Source: Thalassia testudinum (lineage: Eukaryota; Streptophyta; Magnoliopsida; Alismatales; Hydrocharitaceae). From it: DNA of 64,000 nt. How positions within the stretch are numbered: position 1 is the stretch's first letter; every line of letters starts with the position of its first letter. A program made the position numbers and the translations under genes. The DNA is taken from contig JAZHRO010000022.1 in the NCBI GenBank assembly GCA_037157565.1, positions 9,920,001-9,984,000 of the forward strand, given 5' to 3'. Below the pieces are notes generated by a model. The model was not told the DNA's origin and made no database searches. It saw only the letters and a list, made by a program, of their open reading frames with translations. Positions 34,885 to 47,599 of the stretch are shown here, in pieces.

Positions 34885-36330
34885 TGTTAGTGGCACAAGA
34901 AGGGGGGTTGAATTGTGCAATAAAATTCACAAACAATTGCAACAAAAAAAATACGTAGGTATTTAAAGAGAAAACCCTTGCGGGAAAAACCTCTACCTAG
35001 GTCTCTCAATCTAAGATTTTGCCCCTACCCAAGTAGAAATTACTAACAACAAGTAATCTTACAATTCCCCTCTTCGTGGACAAACCTCAAGAAAAGTTCT
35101 GCTCCTCTACTAAGAGAAAACAGGAAACCCACAAACTAGGTACCCAAATAAACTATCAAAAACAACAAAATATATTCGTATAAGTCTTCAATGAAATATG
35201 AAATAAAAGGATTAGAATACTCCTTTATCAAGCCTATGAGCAACAGAAAGAAAGTTTGCTCTCAAGAAGCAACAACACAAGTGAAGCAAGAAAGCATACA
35301 AGAGAGCTAAATAAGATCGAGAGCTTTTCAAATGAGTAGAATGTATTTTTCTTTGTTGTGTATGGTTAAGGCTACCTATTGGGGTATATATAGGTGTATA
35401 GGATCTGATTTAGGTCTAAGTAGTTGTTAGAATTTGAATTAAAATGGAATAAATTAAGGTAGAACAGCTACAATGCATACTCAAAGTCTGAGTGTATCAA
35501 ACGTCCGAAAAACCATGACAGATGTCTAAAAAAGCTCAAGAGGAAAAGTAATCGTTACTGGATTTCACAATATCAAATACAAGGACGTCTAAATAAAAAA
35601 ATAGACATCTGAATAGTTAATTTCAGACGTCTAAAAAAGCTTTAGGGTCAAAGTGGTCGTTACTGAAATGAAGTTGGACCCAAACAGGGATCTAAAGACA
35701 TATGATCAGACGTCTGGTAAAAAGTGGAGATGTCTTAAAATGAATGATTAGACATCCAACAAAATATAAAGACGTCTTAGGGTCGACAACATTCCAAAAT
35801 CAAAGTGTAATTGAAATAATCAATTGCGGCCAATTTTAACGTTGGATAGATTCTATTGAGGTTAAAGAGATATCAAAAGCTCAAGGAGGCGTCTGAAAGA
35901 CACTACTAGACATCTGATGTAGAAAACAAACATCTGAAAAACCTAGGTGACAATGGTTGAAAAGATGGCTATGAATCTAGGCTCTGGACAAGATCATACA
36001 CATTTGGTGAAGTAAATCAGATGTTTTATAAAACAGACTTAGATGTCTGAAGGGAAAATGAGATGTCTGAAAAACCAACAAAAATAAATCTTTACAAATT
36101 TAAGGATACGAATATAGATAGGAAGATTCTAAAGACATCCTAAGGATAATTCAAGATTTTTTTACATTATAAACAAATAAAATAAACTACAAAAGAAGTT
36201 CTTTTGCCCTTCCTTTTCCTCGATCCTTTTCTTTAAATCCTTTCTGCAATATGTTAGTCTTTTCCAAGGAAATAGCTCATTTGTCATTATCAAAAATATA
36301 ATTATAAACATTTTAACAATGTACAAGAGA
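34885..36330 (-). repeat. Copia-type solo LTR nested in the LTR at 33390-37370
   Basis: TSD TATGG (34880-34884 and 36331-36335) restores the host LTR text TGTATGGGGGCACGAG. It begins TGTTAGTGGCACAAGAAGGGG, resembling the inner end of the copia-type LTRs at 47600 and 60372, and its right part has TTGATAATGACAAATGA-like text on the minus strand. It ends AAGAGA rather than CA, so the last bases are worn or non-canonical. It holds a degenerate AGACGTCT cluster. Confidence 0.7.
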
Positions 36331-36800
36331 TATGGGGGCACGAGAGACCGATCATGTCGCCTTTGCAGGTCCCACATGCACCCTAGACTAGAGACCTGTG
36401 CCAACCAAAATCCCAACGGACATCAGATGCTTAACTCTAATTTTCCAGTAGGCTTAATAGATTCAAACGCAATGGGACAGATGTTAAAATGTGGGAAATT
36501 CCACTAGCTTTTCGACGATACCTTACTTGCGTGATCTAAAGTCCGAACGAACCCTGAACCAGCCACAGGAAAGTCCTGGTTGAATTGGACCAGGCGGGCT
36601 TGGTCTGGTTGGACCGGCCGCCTGTCTGTAGTAGGTGCACGCCTCTCATAGCTCTCAAACGTCTGGAGTGTGTCCTGGATGTCTTAAACTCGCCCAAAGC
36701 CCTATCTAGTGCCTTTGCTCCTCCCCCGACGTCTGTTACTACTCGTAGCCGTCTGAGGCTCTATCCGGACGTTTGGCACCACCCTCAGATGTCCGAAAGC
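35460..36800. promoter_or_regulatory. AGACGTCT clusters, degenerate
   Basis: In the copia-type LTR (35460-36070) exact copies lie near 35632, 35709 and 35769, with many AGATGTCT/AGACATCT forms. In the surrounding Tekay-type LTR (36655-36800) only variants remain (AAACGTCT, GGATGTCT, GACGTCTG, GGACGTTT). Confidence 0.6.
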
Positions 36801-37375
36801 ACCTCGAGTGCGACACGTGCACACTTCCCCTTGCAACCGCCTTGCACGAGTGATGCTTCCTAATGATGCACGCGCCTCGAGCCCATCCTCGCCACAGACA
36901 CCTTGTGCCTCGTGTTTCCTTGGACGTCCGTAGAGCCCTTTGGCCGTTGCAAGGTGATGCAGATGTTCGATGGATGCAGGGCTTGCCCTTGCCTTGCGCA
37001 CAGCACCTGCCTCGCTTGTAGCGACTTCGCTCATTGCTCTGCCTCTTGAGCCGCATACCTTGCCTGCTGCGCTTACAGCACTTGCCACTTCTCTCTCCCA
37101 CCCTCTCCTTCTCTCGATCTCACACTCTCGTTGGAGGTGGGAGTAGGGCACGGCACCCGAGGAAATGTGTGGGGGGAAGTGGGTCTTACAAGGGGGGTTT
37201 TTAAGGGGACATTGGGTAGGGTTTTAGGTTTGGGAAAATTGCAGGTTTGGCCCTGCAGTCTTGTACTTTTCCCGTGGAGGCCATAGAACAAGGTTTGTGG
37301 GTGTTAAAATTTCCCTAACACCCTGAAAAACCCTAGGAATCCCTAGGGACCCTCGGGGAGGGTCATTTCACACCC

Positions 37376-38548
37376 TCAGTGAATGGGCAAAAAAGGACCT
37401 ATCCATATCTAGCACCATTGCTAAACTCACCAATAATTTGGAGGACGTGCACCTTCTACTTGGTCAAGGTCCCTCCAATCCTTCCATTGCCTTGGAGGAA
37501 CTCAAATTATGAACCAAGATCTCCAATTCGCGGAAGGAGGAAGAGGAGTATTGGAAGCAATAGAGTAGGGTTGATTGGCTTAAGCTTGGGGGTAAATCAA
37601 CCAAGTTCTTCGTCACCATCACTAGAATTTGTCAAAATCGGAACTCCCTTTGTTCCCTTCTTGCAGCTAATGAGGAGGAAATTGACAAAGAGGAGAACCT
37701 TAGAAAAGAAGCGTTGGCATTCTATGAAGATTTGTTCTCCAAGCAAAAAGGAGAGGCCTCAATTGCTAATTTGGTTCTACCTTTCCCAAGGCGTGTGTCC
37801 TATGAAGACAATCTCAGGATTACTTCCATTCCCTCTGATGCTGAAATCAAAGATGCACTTGGAGCATTGGGCCTGATAAGGCCCCTGGCTCAGATGGCTT
37901 TAATGCCAACTTTTTTCGCAAAACTTGGCACATTGTGGGTTGCAACTTCATCGATGGGGTGCGCTTCTATTTCCAAGAGGGAGGGGGACTTGTTCGTGAG
38001 ATTAATCACTCTTTCCTCATTCTCATTTCGAAGGGAAATTACATCTCTTATCTTAAAGATTTCTGACCCATTACCTGCTGCAATGTTATTTACAAGGCTA
38101 TATCCAAGATTTTGGCTACAAGGCTCGCACCTCTACTAGCCAAGCTTGTTGAACCTAACCAAATGGCCTTCATTAAAGGAAGGTCCATTGTCGACTGTGC
38201 CCTTCCTGCACAAGAATTCCTTAACAAATTTGGATGCGCCAGAGTAGCTCCTTGCGTGTGCATCAAAGTTGGCATCACTAAGGCATTTGACATTGTAAGG
38301 AGGGATTTCATCATCATCATCCTCCATTCCTTGGGTTTCTACGATATCTAGATTTCTTGGATAGATTGTTGCATTAAGAACCCCTTGTGCTCCCCTCTCG
38401 TCAATAGCATCCCCGCTGGTTTCATCTCCACTTCAACGGGTTTGCAACAAGGGGACCCCTCTCTTCGCCCCTTTTCACATTGGCAACGAATGCTCTCTCC
38501 CTCCTTTTCAACTTGTAGGTTGGCAAGGGCCTTATCAAGGAAGCCACT

Positions 38549-38581
<33 letters not shown>

Positions 38582-39840
38582 CGATTCCCTTCCCATTTAC
38601 TCTTCGCCAACGACATCCTAATCTGCTCCAGAGCTGATGCTATTTCTACCAATGGAATATGCAATGTGCTTGATGTCTTTAGAGTTGTTGGACCTTCACC
38701 TTAACGAGAATAAAAGTTGGGTCTTCTTGCCACCTCACGCCAAGGAGAGATGGCACATCTGCCTCACCCTTGGAATTCTGGCGGGGCGTTTCCCCTCCAG
38801 GTACTGGGGCATTTCCCTTTTGGGATCCAAGTATCTTGGGTAGGCACGAACCTTGGAGGATAAAATTAAAGAATTTCTTGGTGGCTGGAAAAGAAAGGTC
38901 CTCTCCTATACGGGGAGGGTGCGTTGGGCCCTTTGGGGGGTGGAAGGGGTGCTTAGGTTCTAGTTGGCTAATACCATTGTCAAGGTTGGCACCCTAGACT
39001 GTATTTGAAGGATGGTCTCCAATTTCATATGGGATAGCAAGACACACCTTGTGGCATGGGAGGACATTTGCAAACCCCTTGCCAAGGGGGGGCTTGGGCT
39101 TCACTCGCCTAATGAGCTTCTGAAGGTTGCTACCCTACAGCGCATCTAGAGATTGCTTAATGTTGATGACTCCATATGGAGTTTATGGATGTGGAAGAGA
39201 TATAGTGACTTTCCCATGTGCTAAAGGCATGCCTCGGATTCCCCTATTTGGAAGGGTATGCTAGCAATGAGGCAACTCGCCCTCCACCTCTTCCACAATG
39301 GCACCTCCTGGGTTTGGCCACTGCATCTTGATGGATGGCTTTCCTCTTCCCATCTATGGCACACTCTTCGCTCAAGGGGCATTGAGTTGGATATTTGGAA
39401 GAGACTGATCATGTCCCTTAATAGTCTTGTTTCACTTGGTTAGCGGCTCAAAATCGACTTCCTACGCATGCTCGTTTTACGGGATGGCACCTCATGAATG
39501 CCTTCTTTGCAATAATGAAGTGGAAACTACCCAACATCTCTTTGCCTGCAATTTTTCCAGCACCATTTGGAGGATAGTCTAGACCAGATTTATTTCTCCA
39601 ATGCCACCCCCTCTCTCCCCCATAGAGGCTTGGGAGGAGTCCAAAAACTCCAACTTTTGCATGAGGAAATTTGCTTAGATTTTAACTGCTTCAATTTGGA
39701 GCATTTTGAAAGAGTGAAATGATAGACTTTACTCCCAACCCTCGTTCTCCTACTTGACAGTAGCTAACATGATTACTTTCAATGTAACGGCACTAAACTA
39801 TTAAACCTATTGTACCTTTTCTTTCCCTCTTTTAAGGGTT
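37376..39840 (+). pseudogene. LINE reverse transcriptase and zf-RVT fragment
   Basis: ALAFYEDLFSKQKGEAS, a GSDGFNANFFRKTWHIV piece (frameshifted near 37870), NQMAFIKGRSIVDCALPAQE, CIKVGITKAFDIVRRDF and STGLQQGDP follow the RT order. The catalytic box reads FANDIL instead of FADD. A poly(G) run splits it at 38551. The C-terminus has CLLCNNEVETTQHLFACNF (zf-RVT, ~39500). Several stops are present. Confidence 0.85.
38551..38581 (+). repeat. Poly(G) run of 31
   Basis: Uninterrupted G from 38551 to 38581 inside the dead LINE reverse transcriptase. Confidence 0.9.
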
Positions 39841-39904
39841 CACGTAATTGTTCCGATCAGTTAGCTTTGAGTATAAAATTTACCCTTCTATTAAGAAAAA
39901 AAAA

Positions 39905-40605
39905 AGACATTCTTTTCAATTTTTTTTTTACAGATCCTTTAAGGAAAACTATTTTTATACTAATGACTATTACATTGGATTACATAAAATGGTATGCTAT
40001 TTTAATGTAAAAATGAAGATGCAAAAAGTAATACTTTCTCATTGAAGAGAGATTTTATTTGTTGTGTCTGGGACTTACAATCGAAGTTGGCAGCTAATCT
40101 TTTTCATTTTATTTTTTTTGTAAATACCCTCTAAAGCCAACTATTTTTACATAAATTACTATAACATTGGATTAGATAAAATAGTATGTTATTTCTAATG
40201 TAAAAATGCAACCGTCAAAAGTAATACTTTCTCGTTGGATCGAGATTACATTTGTTTTGGTTGGGATTTACCACCGGAGTCGAAACCAATTTTTTTTTTT
40301 TTTTGTAAATACCCTTTAAGGCCGACTAGTTTTACATAAATGGCTATTACATTGGATTATATAAGATAGTACACTATTTTTAATGTAAAAGTACAAATGC
40401 AAAAAGTAATACTTTTGCGTTGGATCGAAATTGTGTTTGTTTTGGTTGACATTTATCACAATTTTTTCTTTCTTCTTCTTTATCATCTTTTTTTTTTTTA
40501 AATACTCCTTAAGGCCAATTACTTTTACATAAATGGTTATTACATTGAATTACATAAAATAGTATGCTATTCCTAATGTAAAAATGTAAATGCAAAAAGT
40601 AATCA
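39905..40605. repeat. ~190-bp tandem repeat, about 3.6 units
   Basis: Units start near 39930, 40121, 40306 and 40500. Each reads AAATACCCTTTAAGGCCAACTA-like, then TTACATAAATGGCTATTACATTGGATTA, then ATAGTATGCTATTTxTAATGTAAAAATG and CAAAAAGTAATACTTT, separated by T-rich runs. The array begins right after the LINE poly(A). Confidence 0.9.
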
Positions 40606-40932
40606 TCCCCCCACCCCCTCTCCCCCAGTATACATCTTTGCACAGATAATAAAGTAATTTTCTCCTTTTATCTCATAATCGTTTAATCCATGATGGCTTG
40701 GGTGCATCTTAACTAGATATATTGTTCTTCTTTTGATAATTTTGACCACTATAATTGTCGTTAAAACCCAAAGAAGTTATCAAATGCTTCTTAGTTCTGT
40801 CTTGTGTTATGAATGACCTAGGAATACAGCCTTGGAGTGTGCACGAGATGCAAGGTAATGAGGGAAGTAGTGGGAGCCTCCAACCCATTTTCCGAAGTCG
40901 CTGTGACCCCTCTATGACTCTAGATAGAGTAG

Positions 40933-43740
40933 TGTAACGACCCGATTCTCGAATCCCTACGAGACACAAGAATCGGATCGACTCGACTAATCCCAAGACC
41001 CAGTCGTCCAACGAGAAAGTAACCAAAAGAGTAGTAAAATAAATCACATTCACCATGTATATAACTAGTAGTAACAAAATACAGCAGTAAAGAAAGGAAA
41101 TACTACAGTATACATCACCACAACAGAAGAGAAATAAACATGTACATAACACGAAGCTTACAATAAAGAGAGTACAGGTAATAACAGAAAACTACTTACT
41201 ACAGCGGAAAGAAAAGTATAGAAGGTAGTACAGGTAACACTGTTGGGCTCTACTAGGCCTAGCGCCCTCTGCAGCCGCTGACTCTGGCTGCCCAACACCT
41301 GGTCCTGAAAGGGTAACAAGGGTGACACGTCAGCGAAACGCTGAGTAGAGTGGCAACTAAAAGCTAAAAGAAGTAGTAGAGTGTACAGTAGCTGTTATAT
41401 TTTTACTTTCTTTATTCATATTTTTCCATTTATTCACTGTTGATTTATTTCTCAGATCCTTCTCTTGATCTTGAATGTTTCTCGTGGGAACGATCTTGAT
41501 TGCAGTCTTTTCCGAAAAGTAGAAGTAACACGTGGTGCTCTCCTGGCCGGGAGAGTCCCCTGTGGTGGTCCTACTCTCAGTCAACCACCCCAAGGTCGCT
41601 GATAGACGTAACGGTGACTACGGCACGCGCGATAAGCGCACTGGCACGTTGTCAGTCGTTTCCATTAACGGGTGCACCCAAAGCACAGCACAGAACCAGT
41701 ATAGGGCAGAGCCCTCTCAGTAACAGGGGTCCAGCCCCTCCACAGTAACCAAACAGGGGTCTTGCCCCTCCACAGTCCGCGCACCCTCGCCTGACTACCG
41801 TGGTTTGCCCAGTGGGCCTAACAAGTCGGTGTAGGAAGGCTAGCAGAACCCTGGGGCCCATGGGGCAGCTAGTGCTCTCCCTACACTAGTAACTCTCCCC
41901 GGTACGGTGTACATGAGGGCCAAGAGTCGGTACAAAGTGGCCAAACCTAACCCCGGGTCCCTAGGGCGACTGCCTCTCCTCTGCACTAAGAGGTAACAGG
42001 TGCTTTCCCTGGTACTACGTACCCAAGGGACAACAAACTTTCCCATTCACTTTTCCAGCTCCATCCCATTTATTTCCAGGAGCTCTACTCCTAATTCCCC
42101 GTAGGGTTCATGCTCGTGTTTGTCAGGCCAAGCCATACTAGGTTTCATCACTTCAGGTTGATACGCATATAATACGTGTTCCAACATTCAACTTCCTTTT
42201 TCTTTCCAATTTGTATACAAACAGCTCGTATTTAATTTCAACCAACAGAATTTACATGCAACAGTTATTAGTAATAGTACTCTACATTCCACCGGCAGCT
42301 GTCATCCAATTTCAGGCAATTATTATTATTTTATCCACTTATCCAAGACTGCAATGTATATATATATCCAGCTAGTTTTCCAGTCCTAGGATTCATGCCA
42401 TACCCTAGGATCCATCATTTAATCTAGCTTTCCAGTCCTAGGATTCATGCAATACCCTAGGATCTATCATTCAATCTAAGTTCTCAGTCCTAGGGTTCAT
42501 GCAATGCCCTAGACTCTATTAATTGTTGCATAATTGTATAAATTTTGTTAACTAAATTAAAGGGTCACTCTACCCGCGAAACCGGAAGTACTGGGGGCGT
42601 GGTCGGCAATCCCACGCGCCTCTGCAACCCCCAAAACTGCAACGGAACGGGGTCCTAACACAAGGATCAATCACAAGGAGTTTCTCAGAACAGTATACAA
42701 TTACTGTAAACAGGTAGAGGAAATAAATCTGGAAAGAATGAAACTTGAAACGCGGAAAACGGACTCCGAACGGACCCTAAACGGGTCAAAAACGAAGAGT
42801 CTGCCCAAAATCAGACGTCTGGAACTTCTTCCAGATGTCTTAAAAGGTCGATCATGCCATACCTCGGTCTGCGCAGTCCTTTAGACATCCAGAAGCCCGC
42901 TGGATCGTCTGGTCCTAGTTTCCAGACGTCCGATTGTCACCCCGGACGTCTGGAGGTCCTCTCCGTCGTCTGGTACTATGCCCAGACGTCTGATCCGTGT
43001 GGGATGGCGAGCCCTCGCGCCCTCCCGAACAGAACCTGCACACACACACACCCGCTCTCATCACGAAGAGGCACAGAAGAACGTGGCGAACGACTACATG
43101 GCCGTACACGCGTAAAAAGAAGTAGGAAAATATTGTACCTGTCAGACGTCTTCTACGTCGTTTGGACGTAAGTCCAGACGTCTGATTCTGGGAAATTTTC
43201 CCAGAATCAGGACCCGTTTCGCTCTCCGCCCGCGACGCACGGCCGTGTTGCGCTGCGTCCGCCTGCTGCCCGAGCTGCAGCAGCTCCTCCACGCCACCCC
43301 ACGCTCGTTGCTCTCCCGCCAGCCGGCTCTAGCTGCCCCGGCAAGCTCGCACCTTCGCGGTCGAGCTTTCTTCTTCCTCTCGCAACACTCCTCCTTCCCG
43401 CACGCGCGCAGTAGCCACTGCTGCCGCACTCGCTCACTCACTCGCTCACGCTCTCGCTGGCTGGGAGAAGGAGAAGAAGAAGAAGGTGGTGGAGTGAGGG
43501 TGAGGGAGTGGGCGGTGATATTTGAAGGCAGCGCGGGGAGAGAGAGAAAGAAGCGGCGTCATCTGCAGGGAGGGAGAGAAAAGCGAAGAACGAAGGCGGT
43601 GGGTTCAGTCTGTGCGCGCAGGCGCGCAAGCGCGAACCCGTACGCTGAAAAAATTAATACCAGACGTCTGGGAAGGATTCTAGACATCTGGGCCACTTCC
43701 CAGACGTCTTAAACTACGTCTGATGTCCATGTTCGTAACA
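40933..43740 (-). repeat. Solo LTR, Tekay-type family (young)
   Basis: It runs from TGTAACGACCCG to TTCGTAACA with perfect TSD AGTAG (40928-40932 and 43741-43745). At 2808 bp it aligns end to end with 11456-14238. It carries a conserved hairpin GTGCTCTCCTGGCCGGGAGAGTC near 41535 and an AGACGTCT cluster at its right end. Confidence 0.93.
42805..43720. promoter_or_regulatory. AGACGTCT clusters in the solo LTR at 40933-43740
   Basis: Exact octamers lie near 42814, 42980, 43143, 43175, 43662 and 43701, interspersed with GGACGTCT, AGACGTCC and AGACATCT. The last reads CAGACGTCTTAAA. Confidence 0.7.
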
Positions 43741-45142
43741 AGTAGCCATTCCTTTTATCATGGCTTTTGATGAATGAGTCAATGTCAATCATGTTAGCCA
43801 ATTGACATGCTTGATTTTAGTAGCATTTTCTCTTGCTAAGTGCTTAAGTATTTTCTCCTACCCGGAGTTGTTTATTCGTTTTGGATACATGATTAATGAT
43901 AAACCTGAATGTCATGGTTAAGTATTAAATTCTATATGGCAACCTGATTGCATAGTTGGAGTGATAAATCAATGATTACAAGCCCATGTTTAAATGATGC
44001 CAATGCTTGTTTAGCTTATGAAATCAAATAAAATTTCATTATGTGACAATTGTCCTTTAGTATTAATGATTTTCATGAACACTCTAAAATTAAGATGAGT
44101 TTTGAACTAACCGAAACAAATGGGAATTACTTTGCTATGCTTCGTAACATTGGAAATGATTGGAACATTGGATAGTAGAATTGTAAATAAACTTGGAAAT
44201 GGTGGTACCGGTAATTAATAAGTCTTGTATCTACTATCAATGGTATGATCGGCTATAGCAATTTAGAGGGAGAGATTGATTTAGGGGCAGTTAGCCTCCC
44301 TATGACTTATTTGTTAGATTGTTTAGCCAACTGGGTAGCCAGGTGTGAGTGGATACATGTTGCTGACTATGAGAAACTTGTTTTTTGTCACACCCTAGAG
44401 TGGTGATGACTGGCCGTACATCAATGTAGAGTAGCTCCTAGCTTGTGCATCACACAAGTCTATATCACCACTTCACCTAGGTTGTGGGACCTCAGGACAG
44501 TTAACTAAGTAAAAGAGTAGATGTGGGCTATCCTCTCGGTTAAGAGGGTGTACTGTATCAACTTTGCTATTTAGAACACCGTAGCATATCTCCTCGAACC
44601 TTTCAAAAGAAATGATTTGGGTGCTTGATGATTGGAATAGTGAGAGGGCTCAGATAAAAATGTAATTATTAAATAGAAAATAAGTTTATTCTGAGAATAG
44701 TAGTGGTTTACCTTGCCTCTCGCAACTTCCTTTGGTTCTTCTAAATCTTTTTTGCCATTTTTTTGCTACTCTACTCAGCTGTTGCAGATGATTCTTTTAT
44801 TGGACTTTGATTTGGTGAGCTACAACCAGATCGTGCGATTGTAGGAGGTGACGATACTAGTCTAAGTTATCAGTTGTAGTTATAGTTATGCTAGTTTTTT
44901 GTTCTCTTAGTAGTTCCTTCTGTATTGATTTCTTCAGTTATGTACTCATGGATTATGGTAACTATGGATGATGTTCTTTTGATACTATTTTAGTTTAGTT
45001 TATTCTTCCTTTTTTTGTCATATATGTGATGTGATGCGTTATGCATGTGTATTATATTTTATATTTATATGTTGGATGGCCAGATCTTGAAAGTGTAGGA
45101 AATTGACTTAGGTCTCTACTAGGTGGGGGCTTAGGTTGTAAC

Positions 45143-45399
45143 AGTTCATGCAGAAAACTCCTCTAGAGTAGAGGGGAAAAACAACAGGCAAAGAGAGACG
45201 GGGAGAGAGAGATAGAGATTCTACTATAGAAAAAAAAATATGGAGTACAACTCACATTCGAACCCTAATAGAGACTAAGGTAGCGCTCTCTCGAAAATCG
45301 GAAAAAAGGAAATAACCCCCAAGAAACTCTAACACACACGTATATATAGTGCATGTCTAATCAGATCTAAAAATCCATACTACGGGGCCTCCACCCTCT
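45143..45399. other. No gene; LTR-like AT/GA-rich sequence
   Basis: A short stretch between the old LTR and copy 2 of the dispersed segment. A TATATATAG at ~45352 and a GA-rich patch are present. Nothing recognised. Confidence 0.3.
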
Positions 45400-45614
45400 C
45401 ACTAAACAAGTTATCAAGATCCATTTAATTTTGTGTGTCGGGCCATAATTGGGTTGTGAGCATTCAAGGTATAATCAATAATTCTTGATGTTCAACTTGC
45501 ATGAGATCCCTAGGACTTGATCCAACTCCACTCTTTTAATGAAAAGACATTATACAATTCTTAATGTTGGACTTACATGAGATCCATAAGACTTGATCCA
45601 GCTCCACTCTTTTA
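45400..45614. repeat. Dispersed segment, copy 2, left part
   Basis: It contains a tandem duplication of ~85 bases (GAGATCC.TA.GACTTGATCCA.CTCCACTCTTTTA twice) and ends at the MITE target TTA (45612-45614). The segment resumes at 49424. Confidence 0.65.
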
Positions 45615-45828
45615 GGGTGTGTTTGGTGGTGGGGTTAAAGGAGGTTAAAATGGAATAAGTGGAAATAGTGTTTGTTTGGGTGGTGGAATAAGGATAGGGT
45701 TAAGTATAGGGTTAAAATGATTGGTATTTTAATGTGATGTTAGTGGATATTTTTTTAATAATATAAGTGGGAGTGGAGAATATTAGTAGGTATTTGTTTA
45801 TTATTAAAAGCGAGAGTGGAGGGTATAG

Positions 45829-47545
45829 CGTTGATACTAAAGCACCGCGATCGTTTATTTTGATGATAACAAAACACGTGTCATTTAACATTTGCACTTG
45901 AAGTCTTAGATTTCAGGTCAATTGCAAATGGAGACGTGGTTAGACGGAGTTCAAGCTTGCATCCATGGCGGATTGGAGCAGCTTGACGGAGAACAGAGGA
46001 GCTTCGTGAGGAGCGATGGCTTGAAGAAGGAAGGAGATGAAGAATATGATAGATTTCCTTTCCTTGTAATCGTTGTACTTTTGTTTATTTTGTTGCTCTT
46101 TATTTTTGTTTCTTAGATTCATGTTAAAGAGCCTCAAAGAACCCTAACAGTAGTCCTAGGAACACTTGCACAACTCTAGAATACTTACGTTTTCTGTAGA
46201 GAACTTAGAAAATCAAAATAGGATTCAAATAGCCTTTTCAGACGTCTAATCTGAAAATCAGACGTCTGATAAATACTTTTAAGACATCTAAATGTTGATT
46301 TAGACGTTCGACTATATTTAGGCTGGACTTAGTTAGTTCTATCTGATGAAATCAGACGTCCAGACCTTAGTCCAGACATCTTAGAAGACGTCTGATGATT
46401 TTGCCAGACGTCCAATTAGTGGACCGTTGGCTGGCTTAGCAAACATTGAAGGAAATGACCGTTGGCTCGTATCGGACGTCCATAGAGGACCCCAGACGTC
46501 TGATACATAATCGTTTTGCCTTGGCTGACCCAAAATATCTTCTTAGATATTTTCTAGCCGTTGCACTCTCTTGGAAATCCATTCCTGTAGGAAAATAGGT
46601 TTCCAGACGTCTAGACTTAATTCCAGACGTCCTGTATGTCATTTGATGACAAGGCACTAGAACCCCGTTTAGATCTGATTCAATTCAGTAAGGAAACCCA
46701 CCTAAAATCAGACGTCTGACTTTGTTCCCAGACGTCTTAAACTGGTTTTCCAAACGTCCGATGCCAGGATCAGACATCTGATAGCCCTGTCAGTGTAATG
46801 ATTAACCCTGATTTGGGCCTGATTTTCTTGGAGCTTGCACCCAACGGCTATGGAAGCCTTCCAAGGCCTTCCAAAGCCTTCCTCGGGCCTCTATAAATAG
46901 AGGGGAACCTTTGCCACTCAAAAACACACCTAGAACACACCCAAGACACACATAGCAACATACTTTCTACTCTTTTGTGTCCAAGAAAAGCTCTTGCTCT
47001 CCAAGCTCAAGTTCTACATCTAGAGAGCATCAATCATTTGTGCACCCGCTCTCCCGCCGACGATTACGAAAGCGACGAAGCGCTACTGCGTGGTTCACGC
47101 ATCCGCGTCAAGCCAGCACACTTCCATCAAAGGGAAGTTTCCTAATTCCTATAGAAGCTAGGTTTAAATCTTTGTTGGCTCTATAGGACTATATTTGTAA
47201 TTTACTTTATTATTTGGTTGGATATTCGCTTTGCAAATTTCCGCCTCCTTCGTAAGACAAAATTCTTCCTATGAAGAGAAGGGGTTTGAGGTACGCTACC
47301 CTCGTATAAAGTAGCATGGTTGTAATTGAGGTTGTACTACCCTCGCTTAAGTAGTACGTTAGTGGATTTGATCAACTTGGTTGATCGGAAAATCCTAACT
47401 CGAGAGGGTTAGGTGGTGGTTTTCACCCGGTTTAGGTTTCTACCTAAAAATAATTGTGTTCATTGTGTGATTGTCATTTTGTGAGATTGTTATATTTTTT
47501 ATTCCGCACTTTATTGCGTCACCCCCTCCTAGCAGGAAAACTACA
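45829..47545 (+). repeat. Copia (SIRE-type) solo LTR in the MITE, plus orientation
   Basis: It aligns with the reverse of 47600-49328 and 60372-62104. It starts CGTTGATACTAAAGCACC (worn TGTTGGTGC) and ends GGAAAACTACA, with near-perfect TSD TATAG/TATAA. A TATA box TATAAATAG lies at 46892-46900. A short frame at 46977-47186 in the transcribed part shows no known domain. Confidence 0.88.
46235..46900 (+). promoter_or_regulatory. AGACGTCT cluster upstream of the TATA box of the plus LTR
   Basis: Seven exact octamers lie between 46240 and 46740 (near 46240, 46261, 46388, 46494, 46614, 46711, 46731), with variants to 46782. The TATA box follows at 46892. CAGACGTCTTAAA occurs near 46730. Confidence 0.75.
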
Positions 47546-47599
47546 TATAATGGATTTTTTTTAGTAGTAAAAGTGAGAGTGGAGAATGATTGATGTATT

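Larger units (their letters stand above)
33390..37370 (-). repeat. Solo LTR, Tekay-type family (divergent), itself interrupted
   Basis: It starts TGTTACGACCCG and ends GGGTCATTTCA, with perfect TSD CACCC. It shares GCTGAGTAGAGTG, CGATAACTACGG and GGGTACGCTC blocks with the other family members. About 2.5 kb remain after removing the insertion at 34885-36330. The copy is more diverged than those at 11456 and 40933. Confidence 0.88.
32800..39905 (+). mobile_element. Dead L1-type LINE, split by nested LTR insertions
   Basis: The endonuclease part is at 32800-33389 and the reverse-transcriptase part at 37376-39840, ending in a poly(A) run at 39895-39905. The two parts are separated by a solo LTR with TSD CACCC (33385-33389 and 37371-37375). 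GACATT follows the poly(A) and also occurs at 32657, so the LINE may start near 32665. Many stops and frameshifts show great age. Confidence 0.85.
40740..45142 (+). repeat. Old, inverted LTR of the Tekay-type family, split by a younger copy
   Basis: Read in reverse, 45142 leftwards gives TGTTACAACCTAAGCCCCC, CCCAGTTGGCTAAACAA and CAGCTGAGTAGAGTAGC. The continuing piece 40932-40740 gives CTACTCTATCTAGAG and GGAGGCTCCCACTACTT. These match the family in order but with heavy divergence. The outer LTR end on the left, where the GACGTC clusters would be, is missing. Left border uncertain. Confidence 0.65.
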
